50,254 nucleotides of DNA from Saprospiraceae bacterium (GTDB lineage Bacteria > Bacteroidota > Bacteroidia > Chitinophagales > Saprospiraceae). Where the stretch lies: positions 1 through 50,254 of the forward strand of contig JAGQWR010000058.1 of the NCBI GenBank assembly GCA_020437105.1. Direction: 5' to 3'. Under the pieces are notes generated by a model. That model had not been told where the DNA came from. It ran no database searches and worked only from the letters and a program-made list of their open reading frames with translations. Within the stretch, counting starts at the first letter, position 1. Every line of letters begins with the position of its first letter. The position numbers were made by a program, and so were the translations under genes. Below, piece after piece: positions 16,643 through 25,675 of this stretch.

Positions 16643-17368
16643 TTAATTGCGGGCCACAATAATATACTGGTAATCGAGTGAGGTATCATCTGAAATTACC
16701 CGGCTATAGCCGGCTTCAAATAATTCGTCTTCTACCTCAAAAAGTGGCACCCGGATTCGTTGAGGTGGATTGGTCAGCGGAATGCGCTTTTTCTTGTAGT
16801 CAATAATAACCACTTTGCCGCCCGGTGCTAATCCTTCTTTTAACCGGCGCATGTAATCCACACGATCCTGAATATAGAGGTAGGTATTTACCATTAACAC
16901 TATATCGGCTTCTCCTTTTTCAAGCTTTGGATCGTCGAAAGTGGCCAGGCGAGTCTCGAATTTCTGTTGAATATCTCGGGGCAATTCCACCAACTTAATA
17001 CTATCCATGAAGGAGATAAAGTTGGGGTCAATATCAATAGCTATTACTTTTTTGGCTTTATAGGCCAGACGCCGGGCAAAGTAACCCGATCCTGCACCCA
17101 CATCTGCTACCGTTTTAGTACTCAAATCACCCAGCCGGTCAACAACTAAATCAGGCTTTTGCCAGAATACCCGATCCTTGCTTTCATAATCAGCCAGACG
17201 TTCTTCAAAAGCAATAGTGTCTTCCGGTGTGGGAATGGGGGGTTCCTTATCTTCCAGGATTACCGTATCCACAGGTGTAACGGGCACATCCGGTTTTTCA
17301 ACTGGCGAATTACAGGCCAAAGCAAGCAGCAGGCAAAGTGCCAGAGGCGAAAATAATTTAGATATCAT
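16643..17368 (-). CDS. putative lipoprotein with a class I SAM-dependent methyltransferase fold
   Basis: A 241-aa protein combining a lipoprotein signal (hydrophobic run, then LLALAC with Cys19) with a methyltransferase domain. After a Pro-rich linker, the SAM-binding motif I is VADVGAGSGYFARRLA (about 86-101), followed by VIAIDID (motif post I), a motif around DIVLMVNTYLYIQD and GGKVVIIDYKK. Such enzymes are normally cytosolic because SAM is; an exported form is odd. Either the signal is real and the role is not methylation, or the start is downstream. It stands alone, 167 bases from HtrA. Confidence 0.72.
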   Translation of the reverse strand: MISKLFSPLALCLLLALACNSPVEKPDVPVTPVDTVILEDKEPPIPTPEDTIAFEERLADYESKDRVFWQKPDLVVDRLGDLSTKTVADVGAGSGYFARRLAYKAKKVIAIDIDPNFISFMDSIKLVELPRDIQQKFETRLATFDDPKLEKGEADIVLMVNTYLYIQDRVDYMRRLKEGLAPGGKVVIIDYKKKRIPLTNPPQRIRVPLFEVEDELFEAGYSRVISDDTSLDYQYIIVARN

Positions 17369-17510
17369 ACAGGAAGCGTCCTTGGAGTACATGTTCTATG
17401 CTATAATAACCAACACTTGTGGTTGAATATAAAGGTAACATACGGATTTCAATCTGGGTTCCGGGTTGTAAATTTTGCATCGTTTTTTTTTAAACCAAAA
17501 GCAGGGGCTA

Positions 17511-17562
17511 CCGAATTCTTAATTTTTAATGAAAACCAACTAACCAACCGGACCACCCCCAA
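17511..17562 (+). repeat. octamer-array element, copy A (short)
   Basis: GAATTCTTAATTTTTAATG is followed by three 8-base units (17535-17558: ACCAACTA, ACCAACCG, GACCACCC) and CCCAATTC. The 5' flank and first unit match copy B at 30388-30431. It ends against the stop codon of the gene at 17566. Confidence 0.6.
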
Positions 17563-17565
17563 TTC

Positions 17566-19170
17566 TCATTCCAGCATTAGGATTTCCTGTTTAGTAGATT
17601 GAAAGTCATCTGCGTGGACCGGGTAGGCAATTCGATTTGAATCGAGAAAACGAACCGTACTGACCACCATGACACTGGCTGCATAATACTGCACCGGAAT
17701 ATCATATTTCTCTTTTTGAATGACCTCCGCGCCATTTAATTCCAGTACAAAAAGTCTGGTAGCCAGCGGGTAATCTTCCGGATTAAAAACTACAAAAGCG
17801 CATTTAACGCCGTCGGCAGCCCAGGTGGCACCGGATATCCCTCCGGAATTGGGGAAGACCTGCATCAATTCGCTTAGTGCCCCTGTACGCAGGTCGAAAT
17901 ACATAATATAAGGCAGGGAAAAAATAAGCAAGCCGCTTTCGTCCGGAAACAGGGAAACTTCCTCTGCAAGCGAGATCAGTTCCTGTTGTTTTGGATCGCT
18001 AAGCGAAGGCGTGAAATCGGGCGTGAAAAGTTGATAAGAATAACCTCCACTCGCAAATAAATATTCCTGGCGAACCAGGACGGTTTGATCATTACGGAAT
18101 AGTATTTCATCAAACCAGGCAGCTTCCCCTTCTTTCAAATAGCGTTGCCACTGAAAATCTGCGAAGTGGCGAAAGAGGTCTGGTTTATTGTCAAAAGCCG
18201 GATCAAAATTGGCATTTCCAGGAGTCAGGTTTCCGCGTAGAGCTAGTTTTTCTGCGCCATCATGGAGCATGAGTTTCAATTGGTTTTGAGTCGGGTCCTG
18301 TTCTCTGATGGAATAAAAAAAGCAGGTTTCTAACTGCTGGTCTGCATCTATGTCGAGCAATTGCAGGCTGCGATCATCAAATTGTACCCGTCCGCCGCTT
18401 TTCGCGAAATCCCGGATAGACCAAAGCAGAATAGTGGAACGCCCCTGGTGCAGCCAGTGACAGACAAACATGGCATTCTTATCGGCTTCGGGATCCAGTA
18501 CTTCGGAGACAATAACATAATGGAGTCCGTTGGATTCCTTCCATTTTACGGCATTGGTAAATGCGCCGTGAAAGCGAATACCTCTGGGGAGTTCGTTTTC
18601 GGCGACAGCCAGTGCATTTGGATTGGCACTAATACTTCCGAGATCCATTTCACTGGAAGGATATCCAATTTCGGTTTTATACCATTGTTGATAATCGCGG
18701 TTGATTTTATCCAGGCTGATCTGATCAGGCCCGGGAAATTGGGCATCTGGATTGCAATTGCCTTCCCGTCGGAAACCTAAAACTTCTCCTACCGGATGGG
18801 CTTTTCGATCACTGGGGTCAAAGGTAAAGGTGTAATTGGTCCAAATGATATCGTCATAGCCCCTTTGCTCGGTTTCAAGAAGTTGGAAAGTGTCATCGCC
18901 GTTAGCGGAAAGCTGATACAGGTAAACCCCCTTTGCGCGTACCCGGTAGGGGCGATGTCCGAATTCAGCCGGCTCGATACTCAGTTCTTTAATTTCGATT
19001 AAATAGCCAGCGGCATCATCGCAGCAATCGCAATAATCGAGAATATAGGGGTCCAGGAGGATGTGGTTGACAACTTGTTGTGCTTCTTCGAATGTCATGT
19101 CCTCCAGTGGATCAGCAACAAGGGTAGAAGTGAGGCTAAAGAGTAAAAGGAAAAAGAAAAAACGTTGCAT
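17566..19170 (-). CDS. secreted protein of unknown function
   Basis: A 534-aa protein with a Phe-rich signal peptide (about residues 1-18). Near the N-terminus is an unusual Cys cluster, YILDYCDCCDDAAGY (about 42-56). The rest looks beta-rich, and the last 140 residues have strand patterns like a WD40/TolB-type propeller (YFDLRTGALSEL, then GATWAADGVKCAFVVF). I cannot name a family. A GTG at 19188 could add six residues and would overlap the PBP4 stop by 8 bases; the ATG at 19170 gives a cleaner signal peptide. It follows dacB by 10 bases, so the two are probably co-transcribed. Confidence 0.7.
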   Translation of the reverse strand: MQRFFFFLLLFSLTSTLVADPLEDMTFEEAQQVVNHILLDPYILDYCDCCDDAAGYLIEIKELSIEPAEFGHRPYRVRAKGVYLYQLSANGDDTFQLLETEQRGYDDIIWTNYTFTFDPSDRKAHPVGEVLGFRREGNCNPDAQFPGPDQISLDKINRDYQQWYKTEIGYPSSEMDLGSISANPNALAVAENELPRGIRFHGAFTNAVKWKESNGLHYVIVSEVLDPEADKNAMFVCHWLHQGRSTILLWSIRDFAKSGGRVQFDDRSLQLLDIDADQQLETCFFYSIREQDPTQNQLKLMLHDGAEKLALRGNLTPGNANFDPAFDNKPDLFRHFADFQWQRYLKEGEAAWFDEILFRNDQTVLVRQEYLFASGGYSYQLFTPDFTPSLSDPKQQELISLAEEVSLFPDESGLLIFSLPYIMYFDLRTGALSELMQVFPNSGGISGATWAADGVKCAFVVFNPEDYPLATRLFVLELNGAEVIQKEKYDIPVQYYAASVMVVSTVRFLDSNRIAYPVHADDFQSTKQEILMLE

Positions 19171-19180
19171 CTGATTTATT

Positions 19181-20629
19181 TTATTCACATAAATGGAGCA
19201 GAAATGTCTCCAATTTTTTTCGAATTTGTGAATTCGTGCAGGAATAATGATTGACTATAATAGAGAAAGCAAACTGCTGGCCTTTTCTATTGGTAGCAAT
19301 TCCTGTAAAGCTTCGAACACCATTCATCGAACCCGTTTTTGCCTGTAATTTTCCCTCTGCTACAGTGCCTTTTAAATAGGAGCGCATGGTGCCGGAAACT
19401 CCGGCGAGGGGCAAGGAGGCTTTGAGTGCAGGACGCAGATTTTCGTCAATCCAGGCTTTGCGAATGGTTCCGGCTAGCTGCAAACTGGAGATTCGATTGA
19501 GAGATGAAAGTCCGCAGCCATCATCGAGTGTAGTCTCTGTCCAGCTCAATCCCCGATCTTCCCAAACTTGTCGGATGGCCATTATGCCGGCTTCCCGACT
19601 TCCGGTCCCCAGTAAGTGTTTTCCTATTATTCGTAGCAGTACTTCTGAATAAACATTGACGCTTTCCAGGTTGGTGCGCACCACGATTTGTTTTAGGGTA
19701 GGGGAGTAGAGTCGGATGAGTAAATTTCGGGCTTCTTTATGCACCTGGCGCTTTACTTTTCCGCAAGACAGGCTACAGCCAATGCCTGCATCCTGCAATT
19801 TATTTTGAAACGATTGTGCAATAAAAAAAGGCGGATCAGGCATCGAGCCTTTAATAACAAACAGCCCATTCCCGGCTGGAATGGATCCGGAAACTTCCCG
19901 GACATAGGTATAAACTCGTCCGTAGATATAGGCATTATCACCGGTATGTGCGCCGGCGGTTACGACATCATTTTCAAAATTCAGGCCTTCGATTTTGGGG
20001 ACAGTGCCTTTCAGACTGGGTTTGGAACCCGGGTTTCGATTTTGTTGAAACCGGAGGTAATAGAAGTTCTCGTGGACGTTCAATGCCCAGGCACCGGCGC
20101 CGTAGTAATTACCGATATCGCTCCAGGACCAATTGGGAGATACGGGGGTATCTTCAAAATAGGTATCATCGGCCAGGATAGCTCCCTGGATGGATTTTAT
20201 CCCGGCTTCTTTGATTGCAGACAGCCATTTTTCCAGGACCTTATCCATAGAATCGACTCCGTCCATTTGATCGGAACCCAGGGTCGGGTCGCCATAACCG
20301 GTGATATAGATGTTTCCATTCAGAATACCTTCGGCATCGATATATCCATCATATTGCAGGTCGGTATAAAATCGATGTTCGGGTCCTAAAAGAGCCAGTG
20401 CTGTTGCGGTGGTCAGTAATTTAAGAGAAGAGGCCGGGATGAGTGCTTTGCGGCTTTCATGACTGGCCACCAATTGATTGGTTGCGATATCAATGACACT
20501 GACGCTGAGTTCAGCACCTTTTAATTGCGGGTCTGCGGCCAGTGCGTTCAAATGCCCTTGAAGCTCCATTTGAGCAAGGGCATTTCCGGCAAGGCTAAAA
20601 AGAGCAAAAAATACGAGGTAAAAGCGCAT
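19181..20629 (-). CDS. dacB: D-alanyl-D-alanine carboxypeptidase/endopeptidase (PBP4, peptidase S13)
   Basis: A 482-aa periplasmic penicillin-binding protein that trims or opens peptide cross-links of peptidoglycan. The signal peptide (1-19) ends ALA. The three S13 active-site motifs are seen: SSLK in IPASSLKLLTTATAL (about 60), SLN in GCGLSSLNRISS (about 380) and KTG in LQAKTGSMNGVRSF (about 430). The spacing between the first and second motif is long, as expected for class C proteins with inserted domains. It lies 72 bases after fahA and 10 bases before the unknown secreted gene on the same strand. Confidence 0.92.
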   Translation of the reverse strand: MRFYLVFFALFSLAGNALAQMELQGHLNALAADPQLKGAELSVSVIDIATNQLVASHESRKALIPASSLKLLTTATALALLGPEHRFYTDLQYDGYIDAEGILNGNIYITGYGDPTLGSDQMDGVDSMDKVLEKWLSAIKEAGIKSIQGAILADDTYFEDTPVSPNWSWSDIGNYYGAGAWALNVHENFYYLRFQQNRNPGSKPSLKGTVPKIEGLNFENDVVTAGAHTGDNAYIYGRVYTYVREVSGSIPAGNGLFVIKGSMPDPPFFIAQSFQNKLQDAGIGCSLSCGKVKRQVHKEARNLLIRLYSPTLKQIVVRTNLESVNVYSEVLLRIIGKHLLGTGSREAGIMAIRQVWEDRGLSWTETTLDDGCGLSSLNRISSLQLAGTIRKAWIDENLRPALKASLPLAGVSGTMRSYLKGTVAEGKLQAKTGSMNGVRSFTGIATNRKGQQFAFSIIVNHYSCTNSQIRKKLETFLLHLCE

Positions 20630-20701
20630 AGTAGTTTGTTGCAGGTTCAATGTAAAAAAAATTACCAGATGAATCTGAATGAAACTACAGGGATAACGGG
20701 A

Positions 20702-21967
20702 TTAGTGTGCTGCTAGTATAGTTCCGACTGCTTCTCCGAATCCAATTCGAACACCATTTTTTGCACAATGGCCTCGCATGATCACGGTATCTCCATCATG
20801 CAGGAACTTCCGTAGGCTGCCATCAGGCATCTGCACGGGTTTGGTGCCTCTCCAGGTTATCTCCAGCATCGATCCGTATGAGTTGACATCTTTTCCACTA
20901 ATTGTACCGGAGGCACAGAGGTCGCCTACATTCAGGTTACAGCCATTACTGGTATGGTGAGCCAGCTGTTGGCAAATATTCCAGTAGAGAAATTTGAAGT
21001 TACTTTGGCTAACGACTTTTCCAGCGCCTTTTTCCGGTTTGATTTCCACTTCCAGGGCAATATCAAAATTGTGTTTTCCTTCGTACTGAAGATAGGGCAG
21101 CACAGCAGGATCTTGTACTGGTCCTTCCACCCGGAAGGGATCAAGTGCATCAAGTGTGACAATCCAGGGGGAGACAGTAGATGCAAAGCTTTTTCCGAGG
21201 AATGGGCCTAGTGGCACATATTCCCAGCTTTGGATATCACGGGCAGACCAGTCGTTAAAGAGCAACATGCCAAAGATATAATCCTCTGCTTCGGTAGTTG
21301 AAACGCTTTGTCCGAGTTTGGTTTCCCGGCCTACGATGAATGCCATTTCCAATTCAAAGTCGAGTAATTTAGAAGGACCAAATACGGGTGGTTCTTCACT
21401 ATTCGGCCGGGTTTGACCATTAGGTCTTGTAATGGGTGTGCCGGAAGCAACAATAGAACTAGCACGGCCGTGGTATCCAACAGGCAGGTGTTTCCAGTTT
21501 GGGAGGAGTGCATTTTCAGGATCGCGGAATAAGCAGCCGACATTGGTAGCGTGTTCGATGCTGGAATAAAAATCGGTATAGTCGCCGACCTTTATGGGGA
21601 GCAGCATTTCTACTTTATCTATAGGGTGTAGGAAATGCCAGGAAAGATTACTGATTTCCTCATTTCCTTTTTGCAGGAGGTTTGACAGTCTGTTGCGGAG
21701 GGCACGGGTCTTTGTTTTTCCGAGTTGAATAAAATCGTTTAGATAGGATGCGGTAAATACATCATTATCAATTTCGAGATCTTCAAACAGGCTGAGGTAA
21801 TTCATGACAGCCAGATCAACGACAAAATCTCCAATCCGGGTGCACATTCTGGGAGCGGGATTGGTTGGTGTTCGAAAAATTCCGAAGGGTAGATTCTGAA
21901 TTGGAAAATCACTGTTTTCAGGTACTTCCACCCAGGATTCGAGTGCAGGATTATTGGCGTCAATCAT
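20702..21967 (-). CDS. fahA: fumarylacetoacetase
   Basis: A 421-aa enzyme that hydrolyses fumarylacetoacetate to fumarate and acetoacetate, the last step of tyrosine and phenylalanine breakdown. The N-terminal SH3-like part is followed by the catalytic domain with YTDFYSSIEHATNVG (Asp metal ligand and catalytic His), the GYHGRASSIV loop, ELEMAFIVG (Glu ligands) and FNDWSARDIQSWEYVPLGPF. Length fits the family. Other genes of the pathway (hppD, hmgA) are absent from the window. The frame extends to 22042 but the family begins near MIDANNPALESW, so I use 21967. Confidence 0.95.
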   Translation of the reverse strand: MIDANNPALESWVEVPENSDFPIQNLPFGIFRTPTNPAPRMCTRIGDFVVDLAVMNYLSLFEDLEIDNDVFTASYLNDFIQLGKTKTRALRNRLSNLLQKGNEEISNLSWHFLHPIDKVEMLLPIKVGDYTDFYSSIEHATNVGCLFRDPENALLPNWKHLPVGYHGRASSIVASGTPITRPNGQTRPNSEEPPVFGPSKLLDFELEMAFIVGRETKLGQSVSTTEAEDYIFGMLLFNDWSARDIQSWEYVPLGPFLGKSFASTVSPWIVTLDALDPFRVEGPVQDPAVLPYLQYEGKHNFDIALEVEIKPEKGAGKVVSQSNFKFLYWNICQQLAHHTSNGCNLNVGDLCASGTISGKDVNSYGSMLEITWRGTKPVQMPDGSLRKFLHDGDTVIMRGHCAKNGVRIGFGEAVGTILAAH

Positions 21968-22093
21968 TGGACTTACGTTTTGTTTGTTGGTCTGTTGGAA
22001 AGCAAGTTTACAACAGGCGATAAAATTAAAGATTTCGGTCACAAGACTGATATCGGGGGCGGACTTTAACGTTGGAGAAGGGAGGTGATTTTC

Positions 22094-22141
22094 GACCTGT
22101 CAGGTCGGCAACCTGACAGGTTGGGGACCTGACAGGTCCCC
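22094..22141. repeat. palindromic repeat block 1 (three units)
   Basis: Three adjacent near-perfect palindromes: GACCTGTCAGGTC (22094-22106), AACCTGACAGGTT (22110-22122) and a longer GGGGACCTGACAGGTCCCC (22123-22141). Each has the core CCTGWCAGG. They could form cruciforms in DNA or stacked hairpins in RNA. Confidence 0.85.
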
Positions 22142-22281
22142 AGTTTTGGTAAAAAAAGTTTGATTTGTAAAATATTTTGAATTAATATTTTATCCATAAA
22201 TATTTAACAATCAGGTGATTGTGATGTTAAAATTAAAATAATTGTATTTTTATGTTAAAACGGGGGTTGGGTCGATGAAAC

Positions 22282-22327
22282 GACCTGACAGGTTGTGGAC
22301 CTGACAGGTCGGCAACCTGTCAGGTCC
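22282..22327. repeat. palindromic repeat block 2 (three units)
   Basis: Three more copies of the same core: GACCTGACAGGTT (22282-22294), GACCTGACAGGTC (22298-22310) and AACCTGTCAGGTC (22314-22326). The block ends 10 bases from the stop codon of the T9SS protease gene and could serve as its terminator or message stabiliser. Confidence 0.85.
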
Positions 22328-22336
22328 GGAAAAGAC

Positions 22337-25300
22337 TTATTCTATAACCAAAACACGCTCCACCTTACTCGCTTCTCCTGATCGTAATCGAAGCAAATAA
22401 ACGCCCGCAGCATATTGACCCAGTTGAATCTCAATGTTAGTACTTCCGGCGAAAGCCGATAAAGACTGAAGCTGCCTGCCATCCACACTGAACACATCAA
22501 CCAAAATATCCGTCTGGATCGGTTGTGAAAACTCAATCTGGATAAGGGAGGATGTCGGGTTTGGCGAAAGTTGGTAAAAAATGCCAGCTACCTCTTTCGT
22601 ATTCTTGAAAAAGGCCGTCTGGAAAGAAAAAACAAGCGATGTCATAGCACCGCAATCTCCAAAAGCCGTAATGCGCCAAAAATATACCTGGTCATAATCT
22701 AAGTCAGACTGGATGCTGTAAGAATTGGTGGCAGTCACATTAGTCTCCAAAATATTTGTGAAATCCGGATTGGCCGATATTTCAAAAAGGTAGTTGTTTG
22801 CATCAGCCACAACTGTCCAGCTGAAAATCGGATTAATGCTGACAGCAGTTTCCGCATCCGTCGGATTTAATAAATTGGTTGCAGCCACGGCACCCACTAA
22901 GGTCAATTCAACCTGGGTGGGAATTGTATTTGTTCCATCTGTTGCCGACAGGGTCATTTGATAGGTGCCCAGGCTCGCCGAATTTGCGGATATCTGAATT
23001 GTCGCCGGCTGTCCCGGATTTACGGGGTTTGGACTGATCAGTACATCCGATCCAGGCGGGTTATCAAATACCTCCAATGTTACAGGGCCTGTGAAGCCTT
23101 CGCTCGGGGTCAAGGTGTACGTAAAAACCCCATCTGCACAACCGGAAATACTAATTGGATCTACGTTTACAAAGGCACTAAGGGCCGTACAGATTTCCAA
23201 CTCCCAATTTTGAAGGATTCCACCATCCTGATTAAATACATCATAAACCGTAAGCGTCCATTCGCCTTGAGGGTCTTCCCCGATAAAAGCACTCAGGGCA
23301 TCTTGTGGTTGGTAGGTGCCTCCATCTGAATACGGACAAGGGATCGGCGTATTGTCGGCTTCGTCATCAAATGAAATGAAAAAGTCGTTTTCAGATCCAC
23401 AGTAAGTATCCAACAGGGTAATCGTCGTTTGTTCCGGACTGGTCAACTCAAAAATAAGATCACTGATATAGGTGTGTTCACCAGTAAGGTCAATTACATT
23501 GATGTCCAGAATTTCTCCGGGATTTGGGTAATAAATCGTGGAGCTGATAGTGGGCGTACCCATGGATGAAATGGTGATGGGCAAATCTTCGGGGACTAAT
23601 GTTTGACAACTAATGTTTGCCGTTTCAAAGGAAAATGTATTCGACCAGGCTCCTGATCCGCACAGATTTTCAGCACGCACATGCCAGAAGTAGGGGGTTT
23701 CAGCTTCCAGCTCCGGCAAGCCAATGGTGTTGTTTGGTAACTGTGAACCGGATGAAATAATGTTTCCAAAACCCAGGTCTGTAGCCAGCTCGTAAGAATA
23801 AGTTTGCGCATTATTTATGGCCTCCCATGTGAGGGAGATCTTCGTTCCCACATCCAGCGCTCCGTCCATCGGGAAAAGGGCATTTGTTAAACCGGGCACG
23901 CCGTTGTAAATGACAAGTGTGAGCGTACTGGTACTCATCTCTGTACCGTCTGTCCCCGATATTGTCATCGTGTAAGTACCGGAAGACAGCCCGTTAATAT
24001 TATTGATTTGAAGCTGTGTAGATCCGCCGGGCATCACCGGGTTTGTTATGAATGATGCAGTAACTCCTGCCGGTACTCCATCTATCGAAAGAGTAACCGG
24101 ACCATTAAAGTTTTCACTGATATTAATAGAAGAGGCGTATGAACCGAGGTCGGCACAAAGCTCCTGATAGGCAGGTGTGGCTTCCACAAAAAAAGTGCAA
24201 AACATTTGGGCTCGTCCATCCAGCGTCAGCATACCGGTATTGTTTGGATCCAGCCAATCTTTTAAGCGGGTAGTCGGGGTTCCCCCTCCTTCCCAGGAAA
24301 CATGAAAGCTGCCATACCAGTCCGGATCATTATTTCCACAGGCGGCATATCCTCCATGTAATTGTCCGACAATGCGCTTATTTTGATCAAACAAAGGCGA
24401 ACCGGAAGAACCGGGCTCCGTCGTGCCGATATCCCAATCGTTGATACGGATATGCGAGTAGTTGCTACTCGGCGTGTCACCCAGGTAAGCAGTAAGTGTC
24501 GTTGGATCATTTTCAAAACTGATCCGTTTTTCATCTCCGCTTGGATGATGCACGGTAATCGCTGAGGTAGGGGCTACATCTTCGGCGCTCCAGCCGGCAA
24601 AAAATGCATTTGCCGTTTCAGAAACAGGATCGTCAAACTCTACGAGCGTAAAGTCGGAACTCTGATAAGCAGCTCGTAACACAGAACCTGTATTAAAATC
24701 ACTCAGGGTGCCGTTGCCCGGCTGACCGCTTTGCGGGGAGTTGGGCTGGCGGCAAAAGCTGTTTTGATAATTCCAGTAAGCCACCAGAGATTGATCATTA
24801 CCACTGGTAATATTACAATGATAGGCCGTCATGAAATAAGGCGTGCAATCCTGGGCTGCATTGTTGACCAAAAAGCCGGTGCAAAAGGTACTTCCACCTG
24901 TGCTGATCACGGCTACTGATTGGATAATATCCCGATAATCCTCCACAAGTGGCCAGCCGTCTGCTTCTCCACATATCACATCCAGATTACAGGAGCCGGA
25001 AAGTACGGTTGACATATCCAGAAAACCAATAAAGTCGTGATTGACATATTCGAGTTCCAGTTGCAGATTTTCCATCTGCTCAACAGGTAATTGCACTTCA
25101 ATAACCAATTCGTCGCCCGGAATGATGGGTGTCCAGAGTTCTTCATGTTCCTCATTGTCTGCCGGAGTGAATGGCCCTTGTACTTCCGAATAGTCTGGGG
25201 TGTATAGGAAAAGTTTCCCTCCGTTGGGCATCACATATTTTGTAAATCCAAGATTAATGGATTTGGCTTCTTTCGAATAAATGCGCAAGCGCCAGACAGC

Positions 25301-25561
25301 CATATCTTCCTGGGTCACTTCCCATGTTCCATGTGTTTCCGGGGTGATAAAAACCTGGATGTTTTGAGCAAAATGCGGAGCAATTCCAGGAGCACGTTGA
25401 TTCATCTCCGCTTCCAGAAGTTCCTTATTGTTTTGTTTAGGCATAATGGCCTGTTCTACATCCGCTATAGGGTTGAGATAGCTGGCAGGGCCATTAGTTT
25501 TCTGGGCTTTCGTGCTCCAGACGGTCAGACAAAACAGGAGTAACATCGTTGGCTTTAACAT
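22337..25561 (-). CDS. T9SS-exported multidomain serine protease (lysyl-endopeptidase-like) with P domain
   Basis: A 1074-aa secreted protein. After the signal peptide (1-19) and a propeptide-like region, a trypsin-like protease domain (about 190-450) carries the triad: His in MTAYHCNI (about 242), Asp in SSDFTLVEFDD (about 302) and Ser in EPGSSGSPLFDQ (about 385); the Cys-rich layout recalls lysyl endopeptidase. Then come beta-sandwich and fibronectin-III-like repeats, a proprotein-convertase P domain (about 670-790), another FnIII-like pair, and a C-terminal T9SS type A sorting domain (about 1000-1074: LSPNPTSS, then GVYLLRLRSG). It is probably a surface or secreted protease for nutrient acquisition. 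Specificity for Lys is inference. Confidence 0.9.
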   Translation of the reverse strand: MLKPTMLLLFCLTVWSTKAQKTNGPASYLNPIADVEQAIMPKQNNKELLEAEMNQRAPGIAPHFAQNIQVFITPETHGTWEVTQEDMAVWRLRIYSKEAKSINLGFTKYVMPNGGKLFLYTPDYSEVQGPFTPADNEEHEELWTPIIPGDELVIEVQLPVEQMENLQLELEYVNHDFIGFLDMSTVLSGSCNLDVICGEADGWPLVEDYRDIIQSVAVISTGGSTFCTGFLVNNAAQDCTPYFMTAYHCNITSGNDQSLVAYWNYQNSFCRQPNSPQSGQPGNGTLSDFNTGSVLRAAYQSSDFTLVEFDDPVSETANAFFAGWSAEDVAPTSAITVHHPSGDEKRISFENDPTTLTAYLGDTPSSNYSHIRINDWDIGTTEPGSSGSPLFDQNKRIVGQLHGGYAACGNNDPDWYGSFHVSWEGGGTPTTRLKDWLDPNNTGMLTLDGRAQMFCTFFVEATPAYQELCADLGSYASSINISENFNGPVTLSIDGVPAGVTASFITNPVMPGGSTQLQINNINGLSSGTYTMTISGTDGTEMSTSTLTLVIYNGVPGLTNALFPMDGALDVGTKISLTWEAINNAQTYSYELATDLGFGNIISSGSQLPNNTIGLPELEAETPYFWHVRAENLCGSGAWSNTFSFETANISCQTLVPEDLPITISSMGTPTISSTIYYPNPGEILDINVIDLTGEHTYISDLIFELTSPEQTTITLLDTYCGSENDFFISFDDEADNTPIPCPYSDGGTYQPQDALSAFIGEDPQGEWTLTVYDVFNQDGGILQNWELEICTALSAFVNVDPISISGCADGVFTYTLTPSEGFTGPVTLEVFDNPPGSDVLISPNPVNPGQPATIQISANSASLGTYQMTLSATDGTNTIPTQVELTLVGAVAATNLLNPTDAETAVSINPIFSWTVVADANNYLFEISANPDFTNILETNVTATNSYSIQSDLDYDQVYFWRITAFGDCGAMTSLVFSFQTAFFKNTKEVAGIFYQLSPNPTSSLIQIEFSQPIQTDILVDVFSVDGRQLQSLSAFAGSTNIEIQLGQYAAGVYLLRLRSGEASKVERVLVIE

Positions 25562-25602
25562 AGGGCATTTATTTTCAAGGCCGCTTGAGCAGCTTTCCTA
25601 AA

Positions 25603-25610
25603 CAAAAATA
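25603..25610 (-). promoter_or_regulatory. -7 element upstream of the T9SS protease gene
   Basis: On the minus strand TATTTTTG matches TAnnTTTG exactly, 41 bases before the ATG. No clear -33 TTG at the right distance. Confidence 0.35.
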
Positions 25611-25675
25611 ACGGAGCCAAACGACAGCCCGTCATTTCGGTTTCACCTTTTTTGGCTTTCATCTGACAGTGTAAC

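Larger units (their letters stand above)
21968..22336. other. 369-base intergenic region with palindromic repeat blocks
   Basis: Between fahA and the T9SS protease gene lie two blocks of CCTGWCAGG palindromes (22094-22141 and 22282-22327) flanking about 140 very AT-rich bases. No open frame of interest is present. A weak -7 box TAATTTTA for fahA lies near 22025 on the minus strand. Confidence 0.5.

Noticed and set aside
19739..20389. A 216-residue open frame on the plus strand, antisense to dacB
   Set aside because: It lies wholly inside a clear PBP4 gene with all three active-site motifs, and its product shows no domain or signal.
22144..22276. Insertion sequence between the palindrome blocks
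   Set aside because: Only about 130 AT-rich bases with no transposase frame and no visible target duplication.
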